Origin: Phycicoccus sp. M110.8
GTDB taxonomy: Bacteria > Actinomycetota > Actinomycetes > Actinomycetales > Dermatophilaceae
Assembly (NCBI RefSeq): GCF_032464895.1
Contig: NZ_JAWDIC010000003.1
Span: 248,001-312,000 of the forward strand
DNA length: 64,000 bases
Reading direction: 5' to 3'
In this document: positions 1-10,627 of the stretch, in pieces
Layout: every line of letters begins with the position of its first letter
Numbering within the stretch: the first letter of the stretch is position 1
Position numbers and translations under genes: made by a program
Notes under the pieces: generated by a model
What the model was told of the DNA's origin: nothing
The model's input: only the letters and a program-made list of their open reading frames with translations
Database searches by the model: none

Positions 1-266
1 CCGTCGACGCGGGGCACGACCTCGACCGGGTCCTGTCCACGGACGACCTGGTCAGCGGTGAGAACTGCTTCTTCGTCGCCACCGGCATCACCGACGGCGA
101 GCTGCTGCGCGGCGTCCGCTACCGCGCGGGTGGCATGACCACCCACTCCCTCGTCATGCGGTCGAAGTCCGGGACGATCCGCATCATCGAGAGCCACCAC
201 CAGCTCGCGAAGCTGCGCGCCTACTCTGCCATCGACTTCGAGGGCGCCGCGGCAGGTCGGGCATGA
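1..266 (+). CDS. glpX: class II fructose-1,6-bisphosphatase, C-terminal end (partial)
   Basis: This is the 3' end of a gene that starts before the window; the reading frame begins at base 3 and stops at TGA 264-266. The 87 visible residues match the C-terminus of GlpX-type fructose-1,6-bisphosphatases, including segments [19 protein letters not shown] and [18 protein letters not shown]. The family hydrolyses fructose 1,6-bisphosphate in gluconeogenesis, in the cytoplasm. The stop overlaps the next start as ATGA, so translation is probably coupled to the kinase gene. The glpX-fumarase neighbourhood is also seen in other actinobacteria. The catalytic N-terminal part cannot be judged here. Confidence 0.88.
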   Translation, partial: VDAGHDLDRVLSTDDLVSGENCFFVATGITDGELLRGVRYRAGGMTTHSLVMRSKSGTIRIIESHHQLAKLRAYSAIDFEGAAAGRA

Positions 267-1180
267 ACCCGCGGCTGCTGGTCGTCGGGGAGGCCCTCGT
301 CGACATCGTCGTCGACGGCAGCGGCGAGCCGGTCGAGCACGTCGGCGGCAGCCCCGCCAACGTCGCCGTCGGCCTGGCCCGGCTCGACCACCCCGTCGAC
401 TTCGCCTGCTGGATCGGCCACGACGAGCGCGGCGAGCGGATCGCGTCCCACCTGCGCCGCCACGGCGTCACGGTCCTGCCCGAGAGCTTCGGCGAGGACC
501 GGACGTCCACGGCCGTGGCGACACTCGACGCGACCGGCGCTGCGACCTACGAGTTCGACCTGCACTGGAACCTCCCGTCCGTCCCGCTCCCCAGCGGCAC
601 CGGCCACCTCCACACCGGGTCGATCGGCACGGTTCTCGAGCCCGGCGCCGCCTCGGTGACCGAGCTGATGCGCGCGGTCCGTGAGGTCGGCACGACCTCC
701 TACGACCCGAACATCCGGCCCAGCATCATGGGCGGCCTCGACGCCGTCCGGGTGCGGGTCGAGGAGCTCGTCGCCCTCAGCGACGTGGTCAAGGCGAGCG
801 AGGACGACCTGGAGCTGCTCTACCCCGGTCGCACCCCCGACGAGGTCATGGCGCACTGGGTGTCCCTCGGCGCCCTGCTCGCCCTGGTGACGCTGGGCGC
901 CGACGGCGTTGCCTTCCGCGTCGCCTCCGGCGAGGAGGTCGAGCGCGTGCCCGCCGTGGCCGAGCACGTCGTCGACACGGTGGGCGCCGGCGACTCGTTC
1001 ATGGCCGGCCTGGTGTCCGGGCTGGTGGTCGGCGGGCTGCTCGGCGACCCCGGTGCCCGCGAGCGGCTGCGGCGCGCGACACTGGAGGACGTGCGGCCCG
1101 CCGTGGAGCGCGGCGAGGCCACCAGTGGTGTGACGGTCGGACGGGCCGGCGCCTACGCGCCCAGCCTCGACGAGCTGTGA
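263..1180 (+). CDS. PfkB-family carbohydrate kinase, probable fructokinase
   Basis: A 305-residue sugar kinase of the ribokinase/PfkB fold. The N-terminal GEALVDIV strand and the [14 protein letters not shown] segment (about residues 28-41) are the sugar-binding PfkB signature. DTVGAGDSF at 238-246 carries the anion hole and the catalytic base Asp244. Length is normal for fructokinases (about 300). It probably phosphorylates fructose or a related sugar with ATP, but PfkB specificity cannot be read from motifs alone, so the substrate is an inference. The ATG at 263 overlaps the glpX stop by 4 bp, which fixes the start and suggests coupling. A 49-bp gap precedes the fumarase gene. Confidence 0.9.
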   Translation: MNPRLLVVGEALVDIVVDGSGEPVEHVGGSPANVAVGLARLDHPVDFACWIGHDERGERIASHLRRHGVTVLPESFGEDRTSTAVATLDATGAATYEFDLHWNLPSVPLPSGTGHLHTGSIGTVLEPGAASVTELMRAVREVGTTSYDPNIRPSIMGGLDAVRVRVEELVALSDVVKASEDDLELLYPGRTPDEVMAHWVSLGALLALVTLGADGVAFRVASGEEVERVPAVAEHVVDTVGAGDSFMAGLVSGLVVGGLLGDPGARERLRRATLEDVRPAVERGEATSGVTVGRAGAYAPSLDEL

Positions 1181-1229
1181 CCCGCGCGGCCAGCGCCGCA
1201 CGCGACGACGAAGGAGCACCGAGCAGACC

Positions 1230-2966
<1,737 letters not shown>

Positions 2967-3037
2967 CCGAGCCGCCGGGCCGAGCACCACACCCACCCAC
3001 GACCCCCACCACCTCGACGACCAAGGAGAGTGCTGCT

Positions 3038-3568
3038 GTGACCGACGCTGGAACCGGATCGCCTTCTGTCGCACCGGGCTTCGACGACCTGCTCGAGGCG
3101 AACAGGAAGTACTCCGAGACCGAGTTCTCCACCGGCGGCTTCGACGGCATCGCCCACGCGGGTGTCGCCATCGTGACCTGCATGGACTCGCGGATCGACC
3201 CGCTGCGGCTCGTGGGCCTCCAGCCCGGCGACGCCAAGATCTTCCGCAACCCCGGTGGCCGGGTCACCGCGGCCGCCCTCGAGGCGCTCGTCCTGGGCGT
3301 GCACCTGCTGAACGTCAAGCGCATCCTCGTCGTCCCCCACACCCGGTGTGCGATGGCCTCCAACAGCGAGGCGGAGCTGCGCGAGCGCGTGGGCGCCTCC
3401 GCCGGCCAGGACGCCTCGTGGCAGCAGTTCAACGTCGTGACCGACCAGCGGGCCGCCCTGCTGGCGGACGTGCGTGCGGTGCGGACCCACCCGCTCGTCC
3501 CCGAGTCGGTCGCGGTGGGCGGCTTCCTCTACGACGTCGACAGCGGGCTGCTCCAGCAGCTGGCCTGA
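3038..3568 (+). CDS. beta-class carbonic anhydrase
   Basis: A 176-residue beta-carbonic anhydrase that hydrates CO2 to bicarbonate using zinc. The metal and catalytic set is complete: Cys48, Asp50 and Arg52 in CMDSR, then His101 and Cys104 in HTRC. The protein is of the short type common in actinobacteria. The open frame continues upstream into fumarase sequence, but GTG 3038 is preceded by AAGGAG at about 9 nt and gives the natural N-terminus (VTDAGTG), so that start was chosen. It is the last gene of the glpX-pfkB-fum group and is followed at once by a strong hairpin (3583-3620). Confidence 0.92.
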   Translation: MTDAGTGSPSVAPGFDDLLEANRKYSETEFSTGGFDGIAHAGVAIVTCMDSRIDPLRLVGLQPGDAKIFRNPGGRVTAAALEALVLGVHLLNVKRILVVPHTRCAMASNSEAELRERVGASAGQDASWQQFNVVTDQRAALLADVRAVRTHPLVPESVAVGGFLYDVDSGLLQQLA

Positions 3569-3582
3569 GGCCGTCGACGACA

Positions 3583-3620
3583 CCGCCCCGGGCGTGCGCA
3601 GCAGCGCGCGCCCGGGGCGG
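3583..3620. terminator. bidirectional terminator hairpin between carbonic anhydrase and ohr
   Basis: Twelve perfect pairs (3583-3594 with 3609-3620) continue through a G-U pair and four more pairs to an AGCA loop. The T-richer TTGCGTTCGT follows on the + strand. It lies 14 bp after the carbonic anhydrase stop and 20 bp before the end of the converging ohr gene, so it can serve both. Confidence 0.7.
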
Positions 3621-3640
3621 TTGCGTTCGTGGGTCAGCGG

Positions 3641-4063
3641 TCAGTCGACACTGACGGTGACGTCGATGTTGCCCCGCGTCGCCTTGGAGTAGGGGCACCG
3701 CTCGTGTGCCGCCTCGACGATCTTCTGCGCCGCCTCGGGCTCCAGGCCCGGCAGGTGCGCGGTGATCGCCACGGCCAGCCCGACGCCGGTCTCGGTGCTG
3801 CCCAGGCTGACCTGCGCGGTCACCGTGGACTCCGAGAGGTCCAGGCCCTGCGCCTGCCCGATCGACAGGATCGCGTTGCCGAAGCACGCGGCGTAGCCCG
3901 CGGCGAACAGCGTCTCGGGGTTCGCCTTCGGGTTCGCCTTGGACCCGGGCTTGCCGAGCTCGAGGTCGAGCACCCCGTCCTCGCTGCGCACGCGGCCGCC
4001 ACGTCCGCCCTTGGCGGTCGCCGCGGTGGTGTAGAGGGTCGAGGTCAGGGCTTCGTAGGGCAT
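3641..4063 (-). CDS. ohr: organic hydroperoxide resistance protein (Ohr, OsmC superfamily)
   Basis: A 140-residue thiol peroxidase that reduces organic hydroperoxides, including fatty-acid hydroperoxides, in the cytoplasm. The two reactive cysteines are present at Cys60 (GYAACF) and Cys123 (ERCPYS). The N-terminal block LYTTAATAKGGRGGRVRS is typical of Ohr rather than OsmC. Length matches the family. GGAGG lies 7 nt before ATG 4063; an in-frame upstream extension to 4246 has no such support. The usual regulator OhrR is not adjacent, so local regulation is unknown. It converges on the carbonic anhydrase gene and diverges from lhgO. Confidence 0.93.
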   Translation of the reverse strand: MPYEALTSTLYTTAATAKGGRGGRVRSEDGVLDLELGKPGSKANPKANPETLFAAGYAACFGNAILSIGQAQGLDLSESTVTAQVSLGSTETGVGLAVAITAHLPGLEPEAAQKIVEAAHERCPYSKATRGNIDVTVSVD

Positions 4064-4257
4064 GGCGGTCCTCCGGGTCGGGTGCGTCGTCGAGCCCAAT
4101 CCCACCACGCGCCGTCGCGCGCGCCGGATCCGGGCCCAGCACCCGGGACCCGCCCCGGTTCGCAGGACCCGGCCCGCCACCCGGACCCGCGGAGGACGCC
4201 GCCGGCTCCACCACCTGCCGGACCCGCGCCGGCGGCGCCGCGGCATACGCTGCCTCC

Positions 4258-5451
4258 ATGTCTGCGCGCAGGGTCGTCGTCATCGGCGGTGGCATCGTCG
4301 GTCTCGCGGTGGCCGAGCGGCTGTCCCGCGAACCGGGCACCGCGGTCACCGTCGTGGAGAAGGAGCCGACGTGGGCCGCCCACCAGACCGGGCGCAACAG
4401 CGGCGTCATCCACTCCGGGCTGTACTACGCGCCCGGGTCGCAGAAGGCACTCATGTGCCGGGCCGGCTCGCAGTCGATGATCGAGCTCGCGCGCGAGGAG
4501 GGCATCCCGCACGAGGTCTGCGGCAAGCTCGTGGTCGCAACGCAGGGACGCGAGCTGGCCGGGCTGGCCCGCCTGCGCGACCGCGGCCGGGCCAACGGCC
4601 TGGTCGTCGAGGAGCTCACGCCCGAGCAGGCGCGTGAGGTCGAGCCGCACGTGCAGTGCGTCGCCGCCCTGCGCATCCCGGCGACGGGGATCATCGACTA
4701 CGGCGCCGTGTGCCAGGCCCTCGTGCGACGCCTCGAGTCGCGGGGCGCCACGCTCGTCCTCGGGGCCGAGGTGCTGTCCTCGGTCCAGCGCGGGCCGGTC
4801 ACGGTCGTGCGGACGACCCGCGGCGACCTCGAGGCCGACGCCGTCGTGGCGTGCGCGGGACTGCACTGCGACGTGGTCGCCCGCCGCCTGGGGCACCACC
4901 CCTCGGCCCAGGTCATCCCGTTCCGCGGCGAGTACTACGAACTGGCCCCAGGGGCCACCCACCTGGTGCGCAACCTGATCTACCCGGTGCCGGACCCGTC
5001 GTTCCCGTTCCTCGGCGTGCACCTGACCCGCGGCGTGGACGGCCACGTCCACGCCGGACCCAACGCCGTGCTGGCGTTCGCCCGCGAGGGCTACACGTGG
5101 GGGACGGTCGTCCCGGCCGAGCTGCGGCAGACCCTGGCCTACCCGGGCTTCTGGCGACTCGCCCGGCGCTACTACCGGGAGGGAGCACGCGAGATGCTGC
5201 GCTCGGCGTCACGCCACCAGTTCGGCGAGAGCCTGCGCCGGCTCGTGCCGGAGGTCCGCGACGAGGACCTGGTGCCCACGGCGGCGGGTGTGCGCGCCCA
5301 GGCGATGAAGCCGGACGGCACCCTCGTCGACGACTTCCTCATCGAACGCGCGGGCAACGTCGTGCACGTCCTCAACGCGCCGTCGCCCGCCGCCACGAGC
5401 GCCCTGGAGATCGCACGCCACATCGCCGGGCTCGTCCCCGCCGACGCCTGA
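4258..5451 (+). CDS. lhgO: L-2-hydroxyglutarate oxidase (FAD-dependent)
   Basis: A 397-residue FAD-dependent oxidoreductase of the DAO fold. The dinucleotide-binding motif is VIGGGIVGLAVA near the N-terminus, followed by the family block TGRNSGVIHSGLYY and C-terminal GVRAQAM. It should oxidise L-2-hydroxyglutarate to 2-oxoglutarate, repairing a side product of TCA-cycle enzymes. Length agrees with E. coli LhgO (about 420). TACGCT at 4246-4251 ends 6 nt before ATG 4258, so the mRNA may be leaderless; no Shine-Dalgarno is seen. It is a single-gene unit between the divergent ohr and the converging glmM. Glycerol-3-phosphate dehydrogenase relatives are a less likely alternative. Confidence 0.88.
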   Translation: MSARRVVVIGGGIVGLAVAERLSREPGTAVTVVEKEPTWAAHQTGRNSGVIHSGLYYAPGSQKALMCRAGSQSMIELAREEGIPHEVCGKLVVATQGRELAGLARLRDRGRANGLVVEELTPEQAREVEPHVQCVAALRIPATGIIDYGAVCQALVRRLESRGATLVLGAEVLSSVQRGPVTVVRTTRGDLEADAVVACAGLHCDVVARRLGHHPSAQVIPFRGEYYELAPGATHLVRNLIYPVPDPSFPFLGVHLTRGVDGHVHAGPNAVLAFAREGYTWGTVVPAELRQTLAYPGFWRLARRYYREGAREMLRSASRHQFGESLRRLVPEVRDEDLVPTAAGVRAQAMKPDGTLVDDFLIERAGNVVHVLNAPSPAATSALEIARHIAGLVPADA

Positions 5452-5477
5452 CGGCCTGAACCGCGGACCGGGGCCGC

Positions 5478-6824
5478 TCAGAGCGAGAGGCGCTCCCGGA
5501 CGACGGCGACGAGGCGGTCGGCCACGGCCGCGGCCTGCTCTTGCTCGGTGGCCTCGACCATGACGCGGACGACCGGCTCGGTCCCCGACTTGCGCAGCAG
5601 CACGCGGCCGGAGCCGGCAAGGGCCTCCTCCTCGGCCTTGACCGCCTGCTGGAGCTCCTCGTCGGACTCCACGCGGGACTTGTCGACGCCCTTGACGTTG
5701 ACCAGGACCTGCGGCAGCCGGCGCATGACCGTGGCGAGCTCGGCGAGGCTCGTGCCGGTCTCGGCGACCCGGGCGGCGAGCATGAGGCCCGTGAGGACGC
5801 CGTCGCCGGTCGTGCCGTGGTCGAGGAAGATGACGTGGCCGCTCTGCTCGCCGCCGAGCGTGTACTCGCCGGCCCGCATGTCCTCGAGCACGTACCGGTC
5901 CCCCACGCCGGTCTGGCGCACGGTGACGCCCTCGCGCTCCATCGCCTGGAGCAGGCCGAGGTTGCTCATGACCGTGGCGACGAGGGTGTCCTTGGCGAGG
6001 GCCCCCCGCGACTTCAGGCTGACGGCGAGGATCGCCATGATCTGGTCGCCGTCGACCTCGGTGCCGGTGGCGTCGACGGCCAGGCAGCGGTCGGCGTCGC
6101 CGTCGTGCGCGATGCCGAGGTCGGCCCCCTTGGCGACCACGGCCGCCTTGAGGTGGTCCAGGTCGGTCGAGCCGTAGCCGTCGTTGATGTTGAGGCCGTC
6201 GGGCTCGGTGCCGATCTCGACGACCTCGGCACCGGCCAGCCGGAACACCTCCGGCGAGACGGCCGACGCGGCCCCGTGGGCGCCGTCGATGACGACCTTG
6301 AGTCCGTCGAGCCGGTGCGGCAGGGCCTCGAGCAGGTGCGCGACGTAGCGCGCCTGACCGGCGCGGTTCTGGTGCACGCGACCGACCGAGGCGCCCGTGG
6401 GACGCTCCCCGTCGCGGTCCATGCTCGCCGCGATCTCGTCCTCGACGGCGTCGGGCAGCTTGTGGCCGCCGGCCGCGAAGAACTTGATGCCGTTGTCGGG
6501 CATGGGGTTGTGCGAGGCCGAGAGCATGACGCCGAAGTGCGCGTCCATGTCCGCTGTGAGGAAGGCGACGGCGGGCGTCGGCAGCACCCCCACGTCGTGC
6601 ACGTCGACGCCGGCGGAGGCGAGCCCGGCGACCACGGCCGAGCTCAGGAACTCGCCGGACGCTCGCGGGTCGCGGCCGACCACGGCCTTGGGGCGACGGC
6701 CGGCCTCGCGCGCCTCGCGTCCCAGCACGTGCGCCGCGGCGACGCTCAGCCCCAGGGCCAGCTCGGCCGTGATGTCGACGTTGGCGAGCCCTCGGACCCC
6801 GTCGGTCCCGAACAGTCGTGCCAT
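5478..6824 (-). CDS. glmM: phosphoglucosamine mutase
   Basis: A 448-residue phosphohexomutase converting glucosamine-6-phosphate to glucosamine-1-phosphate for UDP-GlcNAc and peptidoglycan synthesis. The N-terminus [12 protein letters not shown] is diagnostic. The phosphoserine loop SASHNP has Ser104, the metal loop is DGDADRC, the sugar loop is GGEQSGH, and the C-terminal phosphate-binding loop is [10 protein letters not shown]. Length is typical of the family. GGAGAGGAAA sequences lie just upstream in transcript sense, but weakly placed. It follows rplM-rpsI as in other actinobacteria, but a strong hairpin (6923-6962) separates it from rpsI, so it may have its own promoter around the TAGTTT at about 6910. 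Confidence 0.96.
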   Translation of the reverse strand: MARLFGTDGVRGLANVDITAELALGLSVAAAHVLGREAREAGRRPKAVVGRDPRASGEFLSSAVVAGLASAGVDVHDVGVLPTPAVAFLTADMDAHFGVMLSASHNPMPDNGIKFFAAGGHKLPDAVEDEIAASMDRDGERPTGASVGRVHQNRAGQARYVAHLLEALPHRLDGLKVVIDGAHGAASAVSPEVFRLAGAEVVEIGTEPDGLNINDGYGSTDLDHLKAAVVAKGADLGIAHDGDADRCLAVDATGTEVDGDQIMAILAVSLKSRGALAKDTLVATVMSNLGLLQAMEREGVTVRQTGVGDRYVLEDMRAGEYTLGGEQSGHVIFLDHGTTGDGVLTGLMLAARVAETGTSLAELATVMRRLPQVLVNVKGVDKSRVESDEELQQAVKAEEEALAGSGRVLLRKSGTEPVVRVMVEATEQEQAAAVADRLVAVVRERLSL

Positions 6825-6922
6825 GGAGAGGAAACCTTTCGACGAACGTGCGCCCGCGGCATACGCGCGCGCGACGGTCCCGCGGACAGCGGGAGGCGCC
6901 TAGCGAAACTACCCCGAACGCG

Positions 6923-6962
6923 CCGGAGGCGGCACCCGGGTCGAACCGGGTGCCGCCTCCGG
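6923..6962 (-). terminator. terminator hairpin after rplM-rpsI
   Basis: A perfect 17-bp stem (6923-6939 with 6946-6962) encloses a GTCGAA loop. It lies 26 nt beyond the rpsI stop in the direction of transcription and about 100 nt before glmM. No U-tract follows, so it may be a partial terminator or a 3'-end stabiliser. Confidence 0.65.
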
Positions 6963-6988
6963 GCGGTGCTGCCAGGCAGGAGCCGGGA

Positions 6989-7492
6989 TCAGCGCTTGCT
7001 GTACTGCGGGGCCTTGCGGGCCTTCTTGAGACCGGCCTTCTTGCGCTCCGGGACGCGGGCGTCGCGGGTGAGGAAGCCGGCCTTCTTCAGCGCCGGGCGG
7101 TTGAGCTCCTCGTCGACGCCGTTGAGCGAGCGGGCGACACCGAGGCGGACGGCACCGGCCTGGCCCGAGGGGCCACCGCCGTGCACGCGCACGAGCACGT
7201 CGTAGGCGCCGTCGAGCTCGAGCACCTTGAGCGGCTCGTTCACGATCTGCTGGTGGACCTTGTTCGGGAAGTAGTCCTCGAGCGAGCGGCCGTTGATCTT
7301 CCACTCACCGGTGCCGGGGACGATGCGCACGCGGGCGATGGCCTGCTTGCGACGGCCGGTGGCACCGCCAGGGGCGGAGGCGGACGGACGACGGGTGGAC
7401 TCGCCGGCGACGGGGCCCTCGGACTCGGAGGTGTACTCGGTCAGCTCGGGCTCGTCGCTCTCGAGGACCTGGTCGTTGATGTTCTCGGTCAC
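6989..7492 (-). CDS. rpsI: 30S ribosomal protein S9
   Basis: S9 of the small subunit, whose C-terminal tail reaches the P-site tRNA. The 167-residue product has the conserved core from about residue 43 ([14 protein letters not shown]) and the basic end RKAPQYSKR that contacts tRNA. About 40 acidic, Ser/Pro-rich residues precede the core, an N-terminal extension common in actinobacterial S9 and absent from the 130-residue E. coli protein. The start is GTG 7492, 8 bp after the rplM stop, so the two form an operon under the promoter upstream of rplM. Confidence 0.97.
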   Translation of the reverse strand: MTENINDQVLESDEPELTEYTSESEGPVAGESTRRPSASAPGGATGRRKQAIARVRIVPGTGEWKINGRSLEDYFPNKVHQQIVNEPLKVLELDGAYDVLVRVHGGGPSGQAGAVRLGVARSLNGVDEELNRPALKKAGFLTRDARVPERKKAGLKKARKAPQYSKR

Positions 7493-7500
7493 GATGTTCC

Positions 7501-7944
7501 TTACTGGGAGACCTGGGAGATCTCGAACGGGACGGGCTTCTGGGCGGCGTGCGGGTGTTCGGCGCCGGCGTAGACCTTGAGCTTGGTCAGCTGCTGGCGG
7601 CCCAGGGTGGTCTTGGGGAGCATGCCGCGGACGGCCTTCTCGATCGCCTTCTCGGGGCTCTTGGCGAGCAGCTCGGTGTACGAGGTGCTCTTGAGGCCGC
7701 CCGGGAAGCCGGAGTGCCGGTAGGCCCGCTTCTGCTCCGCCTTGGCGCCGGTGAGGGCGACCTTGTCGGCGTTGATGATGATGACGAAGTCACCACCGTC
7801 GACGTGCGGGGCGAAGGTGGGCTTGTGCTTGCCGCGCAGCAGCGTCGCGGTCTGGGACGCGAGGCGGCCCAGCACGACGTCCGTGGCGTCGATGACGTGC
7901 CAGTTCCGAGTGACCTCGGCCGGCTTCGGGGTGAAGGTGCGCAA
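7501..7944 (-). CDS. rplM: 50S ribosomal protein L13
   Basis: L13, an early 23S rRNA-binding assembly protein of the large subunit. The 147-residue sequence contains the conserved core [16 protein letters not shown] and [13 protein letters not shown], and ends normally. The start codon is TTG at 7944, preceded by AAAGG at about 9 nt; other actinobacterial L13 proteins begin with the same MRTF/MRTY-like sequence, which supports this choice. It is the first gene of rplM-rpsI. Transcription probably starts near 8036 from the promoter at 8043-8071, leaving a leader of about 90 nt. Confidence 0.97.
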   Translation of the reverse strand: MRTFTPKPAEVTRNWHVIDATDVVLGRLASQTATLLRGKHKPTFAPHVDGGDFVIIINADKVALTGAKAEQKRAYRHSGFPGGLKSTSYTELLAKSPEKAIEKAVRGMLPKTTLGRQQLTKLKVYAGAEHPHAAQKPVPFEISQVSQ

Positions 7945-8042
7945 AGTTCTGTGCCTTTACAACGGTTCGGATGGTGCGTATGCCGTGGGCGCCCGAGGCG
8001 CTGGCGAGTCGCCCGCGAGGGCGCACGACACAACAGTCCTCA

Positions 8043-8071
8043 AGTTTAGGGGCGACCAGGGACAGGCCCAA
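8043..8071 (-). promoter_or_regulatory. rplM-rpsI promoter
   Basis: On the minus strand TTGGGC (8066-8071) is separated by exactly 17 bp from TAAACT (8043-8048), a good sigma-A-type pair. The -35 sits inside GATTTGGGC, an element also present at the rpsJ and rpsL promoters. The predicted start near 8036 gives a short leader before the TTG of rplM. Confidence 0.65.
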
Positions 8072-8131
8072 ATCGCCGCAGCGAGCCGTCGAAACCGCCC
8101 CGGACCTGCACGAATGAGGATACACAATGTC

Positions 8132-8176
8132 TGTGCACACTTCTTGTGCAAACAGACTGTGCAAAGGTATTGTGCA
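8132..8176 (+). promoter_or_regulatory. four TGTGCA half-sites at exact 13-bp intervals; promoter of the ArsR-like gene
   Basis: TGTGCA occurs at 8132, 8145, 8158 and 8171, each 13 bp after the last. The fourth copy is 4 bp from the ATG at 8180. TATTGT (8168-8173) fits a -10 element with transcription starting at or next to the ATG, and the TTGTGC at 8144-8149 fits a -35 with an 18-bp spacer. The repeats therefore cover the whole core promoter and are a likely operator array for the winged-helix regulator just downstream. Confidence 0.6.
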
Positions 8177-8179
8177 CGC

Positions 8180-8800
8180 ATGGCCTCTCCCACCCCTCGT
8201 GAGCACCTCGGCGACATGACCGGCCTGCGCCTGGACGCCGCGGCCGTGAAGGTCCTCGCCCACCCCCTGCGCTCCCGGCTGCTGGGCGCCCTGCGCGTTG
8301 GCGGCCCGGCCACCGCGACCGACCTGGCCACCCGGCTCGGCACCAACTCGGGCGCGACGTCCTACCACCTGCGCAAGCTGGAGTCCGTCGGCCTCGTCGA
8401 GGACAGCGGCGAGGGCGAGGGCAAGCGCCGGCTCTGGCGCGCGGCCACCGACTTCCACACGTGGGACCCCAGCGACTTCGAGGGCGACGAGGACTCCGAG
8501 ACGGCGCTCAACTGGCTGGTCCGCGACTACGCCCGGCACTTCTCCGAGCAGTTCGAGCGGTGGCTGGACGTCGAGGCCGACTGGCCGATGCCCTGGCGCG
8601 ACGCGGCCGGCATGAGCGACTCGTTCATCATCGCCACGCCCGAGCAGGTCGAGCAGCTCAAGGCCGAGCTCGACGAGCTGCTCATCCGCTACCGCCGCGT
8701 CGGCCAGGGCAACCCGAACGCCCGCAGGCTCGCCGTCTACAGCGCCCTCTACCCCCTCGACCTCGACCGCGCACCGCGCTCCCGGGAGCAACGGTCATGA
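8180..8800 (+). CDS. ArsR-like winged-helix transcriptional regulator
   Basis: A 206-residue cytoplasmic DNA-binding protein. Residues about 15-85 form an ArsR/HTH_20-type winged helix: LAHPLRSRLLGALRVGGPAT leads into TNSGATSYHLRKLESVGLV, the recognition helix and wing. The rest is helical and probably senses a ligand or dimerises; no metal-binding cysteine pair is visible, so this is not a classical metal-responsive ArsR. ATG 8180 was chosen because the upstream frame runs into the rplM promoter; the mRNA looks leaderless. Its stop overlaps the next ATG as ATGA, so it is cotranscribed with the MFS gene and probably regulates it. The TGTGCA array upstream is the likely operator. Confidence 0.85.
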   Translation: MASPTPREHLGDMTGLRLDAAAVKVLAHPLRSRLLGALRVGGPATATDLATRLGTNSGATSYHLRKLESVGLVEDSGEGEGKRRLWRAATDFHTWDPSDFEGDEDSETALNWLVRDYARHFSEQFERWLDVEADWPMPWRDAAGMSDSFIIATPEQVEQLKAELDELLIRYRRVGQGNPNARRLAVYSALYPLDLDRAPRSREQRS

Positions 8801-10083
8801 CCACCACGCTGTCCCCCACCGGCGCGCGGCGGGTCTTCCTCGTCCTGACGACCACGCGCTGGCTGCCCGTGGGCTTCGTGGTCGGGCTGTTCGCGCTCAT
8901 CGCCCGCGAGCGTGGCCTGTCGGTCGAGCAGATCACGCTCTACATGACCGCCCAGGGGATCATGGTCTTCCTGCTCGAGCTGCCGACGAGCGGCTTCGCC
9001 GATGTGCTCGGCCGCAAGCCGGTCCTGCTGGTCGCGGGAGTGGTCAACGTCCTGGCCGGCTTCGCCTACCTGTTCGCCCACTCGTTCTGGCAGTTCGCCG
9101 TGGCCGCCGGACTCATGGGCGTCTACCGCGCGCTGGACTCGGGCCCGCTCGAGGCCTGGTACGTCGACACCGTCCACGACCGGGAGCCCGGCGCCGACGT
9201 CCACCGCGCCATGTCGGCCCAGGGAGTCCTCGTCGGGGTCGGGCTCGGCGGTGGGGCCCTGGTGTCCGGCGGCCTGGTCGCCTGGCACCCCGTCCACGGG
9301 TCCAGCGCCCTGCTGCTGCCGATCCAGGTGTTCGTGACGCTGTGCGTGGTCCACCTGGTCGCGACGGCCGTCCTCCTGCGCGAGACCCCGCGCAGCGACG
9401 CCCGGCTGCGCGCCCGGCTGGGTTCCTCGGTGCGCGAGACGCCCATGGTGGTGCGTGACGGGCTGGGAATGCTGGGGCGCAACCGCGCGCTGCTGGGCCT
9501 GGTCCTCGTGGAGGCCTTCTGGGTGACGGGCATGACCGCCTACGAGACCTTCATGCCGCTGCGCCTCTCCGAGCTGCTCGGGTCCGAGGCGCGCGCCGGC
9601 GCGTGGATGGGTCCGGCGGCGGCCGGCGGCTGGGCGCTGTTCTCGGTCGGGTCGTGGCTCGGCGGGCGTGCCGCAGACCGGCTGGGCCTGGTGCCGGCCG
9701 CGGCCCTGGGGCGCGTCCTCAACGGGCTCGGCGCCCTGTGCATGGGACTGGTGTTCGGGCCCGCCGCCCTGGTCGCGGCCTACCTCGTAACCTACACGCT
9801 GCACGGCGCCGCGAGCCCGGCATACGCGGGGCTGCTGCACCGCGAGGCCAGCTCACGCAACCGCGCGACCATCCTGTCGATGAGCTCGCTCGCCATGCAG
9901 GCCGGCGGCGCCGTCGCCGGGCCGCTGCTGGGCCTGCTCGCCGCACGCACGTCGATCGCGACGGCCATGGTCGTCGCGGGGGCGGTCAGCACCTTGGGGG
10001 TCGTGTGCTTCCTGCCCGCCTGGCGCGTGCGCCGCCGCGGCGTCGATGTCGAGGACGCCCCGGCCGTTCCGTCCCAGGCCTGA
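8797..10083 (+). CDS. MFS transporter, putative exporter
   Basis: A 428-residue major facilitator protein with about 12 hydrophobic segments. The cytoplasmic loop 2-3 carries GFADVLGRKPVLL, the MFS motif A, and a matching GGRAADRLGL lies at the start of the second half. Close matches would be actinobacterial MFS proteins of unknown substrate; drug efflux is the likeliest role, but the substrate cannot be read from sequence. It overlaps the regulator gene by 4 bp, a fixed start and a strong sign of joint control. It is followed after 43 bp by an FMN-binding-fold gene. Confidence 0.88.
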   Translation: MTTTLSPTGARRVFLVLTTTRWLPVGFVVGLFALIARERGLSVEQITLYMTAQGIMVFLLELPTSGFADVLGRKPVLLVAGVVNVLAGFAYLFAHSFWQFAVAAGLMGVYRALDSGPLEAWYVDTVHDREPGADVHRAMSAQGVLVGVGLGGGALVSGGLVAWHPVHGSSALLLPIQVFVTLCVVHLVATAVLLRETPRSDARLRARLGSSVRETPMVVRDGLGMLGRNRALLGLVLVEAFWVTGMTAYETFMPLRLSELLGSEARAGAWMGPAAAGGWALFSVGSWLGGRAADRLGLVPAAALGRVLNGLGALCMGLVFGPAALVAAYLVTYTLHGAASPAYAGLLHREASSRNRATILSMSSLAMQAGGAVAGPLLGLLAARTSIATAMVVAGAVSTLGVVCFLPAWRVRRRGVDVEDAPAVPSQA

Positions 10084-10126
10084 CCGGACACCACCGTCCG
10101 GCCCGGCCCCAACCGAAGGAGATCCC

Positions 10127-10621
10127 GTGAACGCCGACCAGCTCGCCGCCGTCCTCGCCAAGCCGATCGCCCAGGAGCTGCTCACCGGCCCGCACCTCGC
10201 CCGACTCGCCTACACCGGGCTCGACGGCGCGCCCCGGGTCGTGCCGATCGGGTTCCTGTGGAACGGCACGCAGGTGGACATGTGGACCGTCCCGGGCTCG
10301 GCGAAGGTCAGGGCCCTCGCAGCGGACCCGCGGGTGGCGCTCACCATCGACACCGCCGGTATGCCGCCACGCGTGCTGCTCCTGCGCGGCACCGCCGAGC
10401 TCACCACGATCGAGGGGATCCCCGAGGGCTACCTCGCGGCCGCCCCCAAGGCGGTCCCGGCCGACCAGCTCGAGCAGTGGGAGGCCGGCGTGCGCGCGCT
10501 GTACGACTCGATGGTGCAGGTCCGGGTCACGCCGACGTGGGCGACCCTGCACGACTTCGAGACGACCCTGCCGAAGGCCGTCCAGGACCTGCTCGACGCC
10601 AAGGCCGCCGAGCAGGCCTGA
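10127..10621 (+). CDS. pyridoxamine 5'-phosphate oxidase-fold (FMN-binding split barrel) protein
   Basis: A 164-residue protein of the PNPOx-like FMN/F420-binding split-barrel superfamily. The core has LARLAYTGLDGAPRVVPIGF followed by a VRALAADPRVALTID strand and loop, the usual order for the single-domain forms. Members reduce or oxidise small molecules with FMN, F420 or haem; which cofactor applies here cannot be told. The GTG start at 10127 has GAAGGAG about 6 nt upstream. It is probably the third gene of the regulator-MFS unit. It converges on the next MFS gene with only 6 bp between stops and no terminator hairpin visible in that gap. Confidence 0.82.
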   Translation: MNADQLAAVLAKPIAQELLTGPHLARLAYTGLDGAPRVVPIGFLWNGTQVDMWTVPGSAKVRALAADPRVALTIDTAGMPPRVLLLRGTAELTTIEGIPEGYLAAAPKAVPADQLEQWEAGVRALYDSMVQVRVTPTWATLHDFETTLPKAVQDLLDAKAAEQA

Positions 10622-10627
10622 GGAGGC

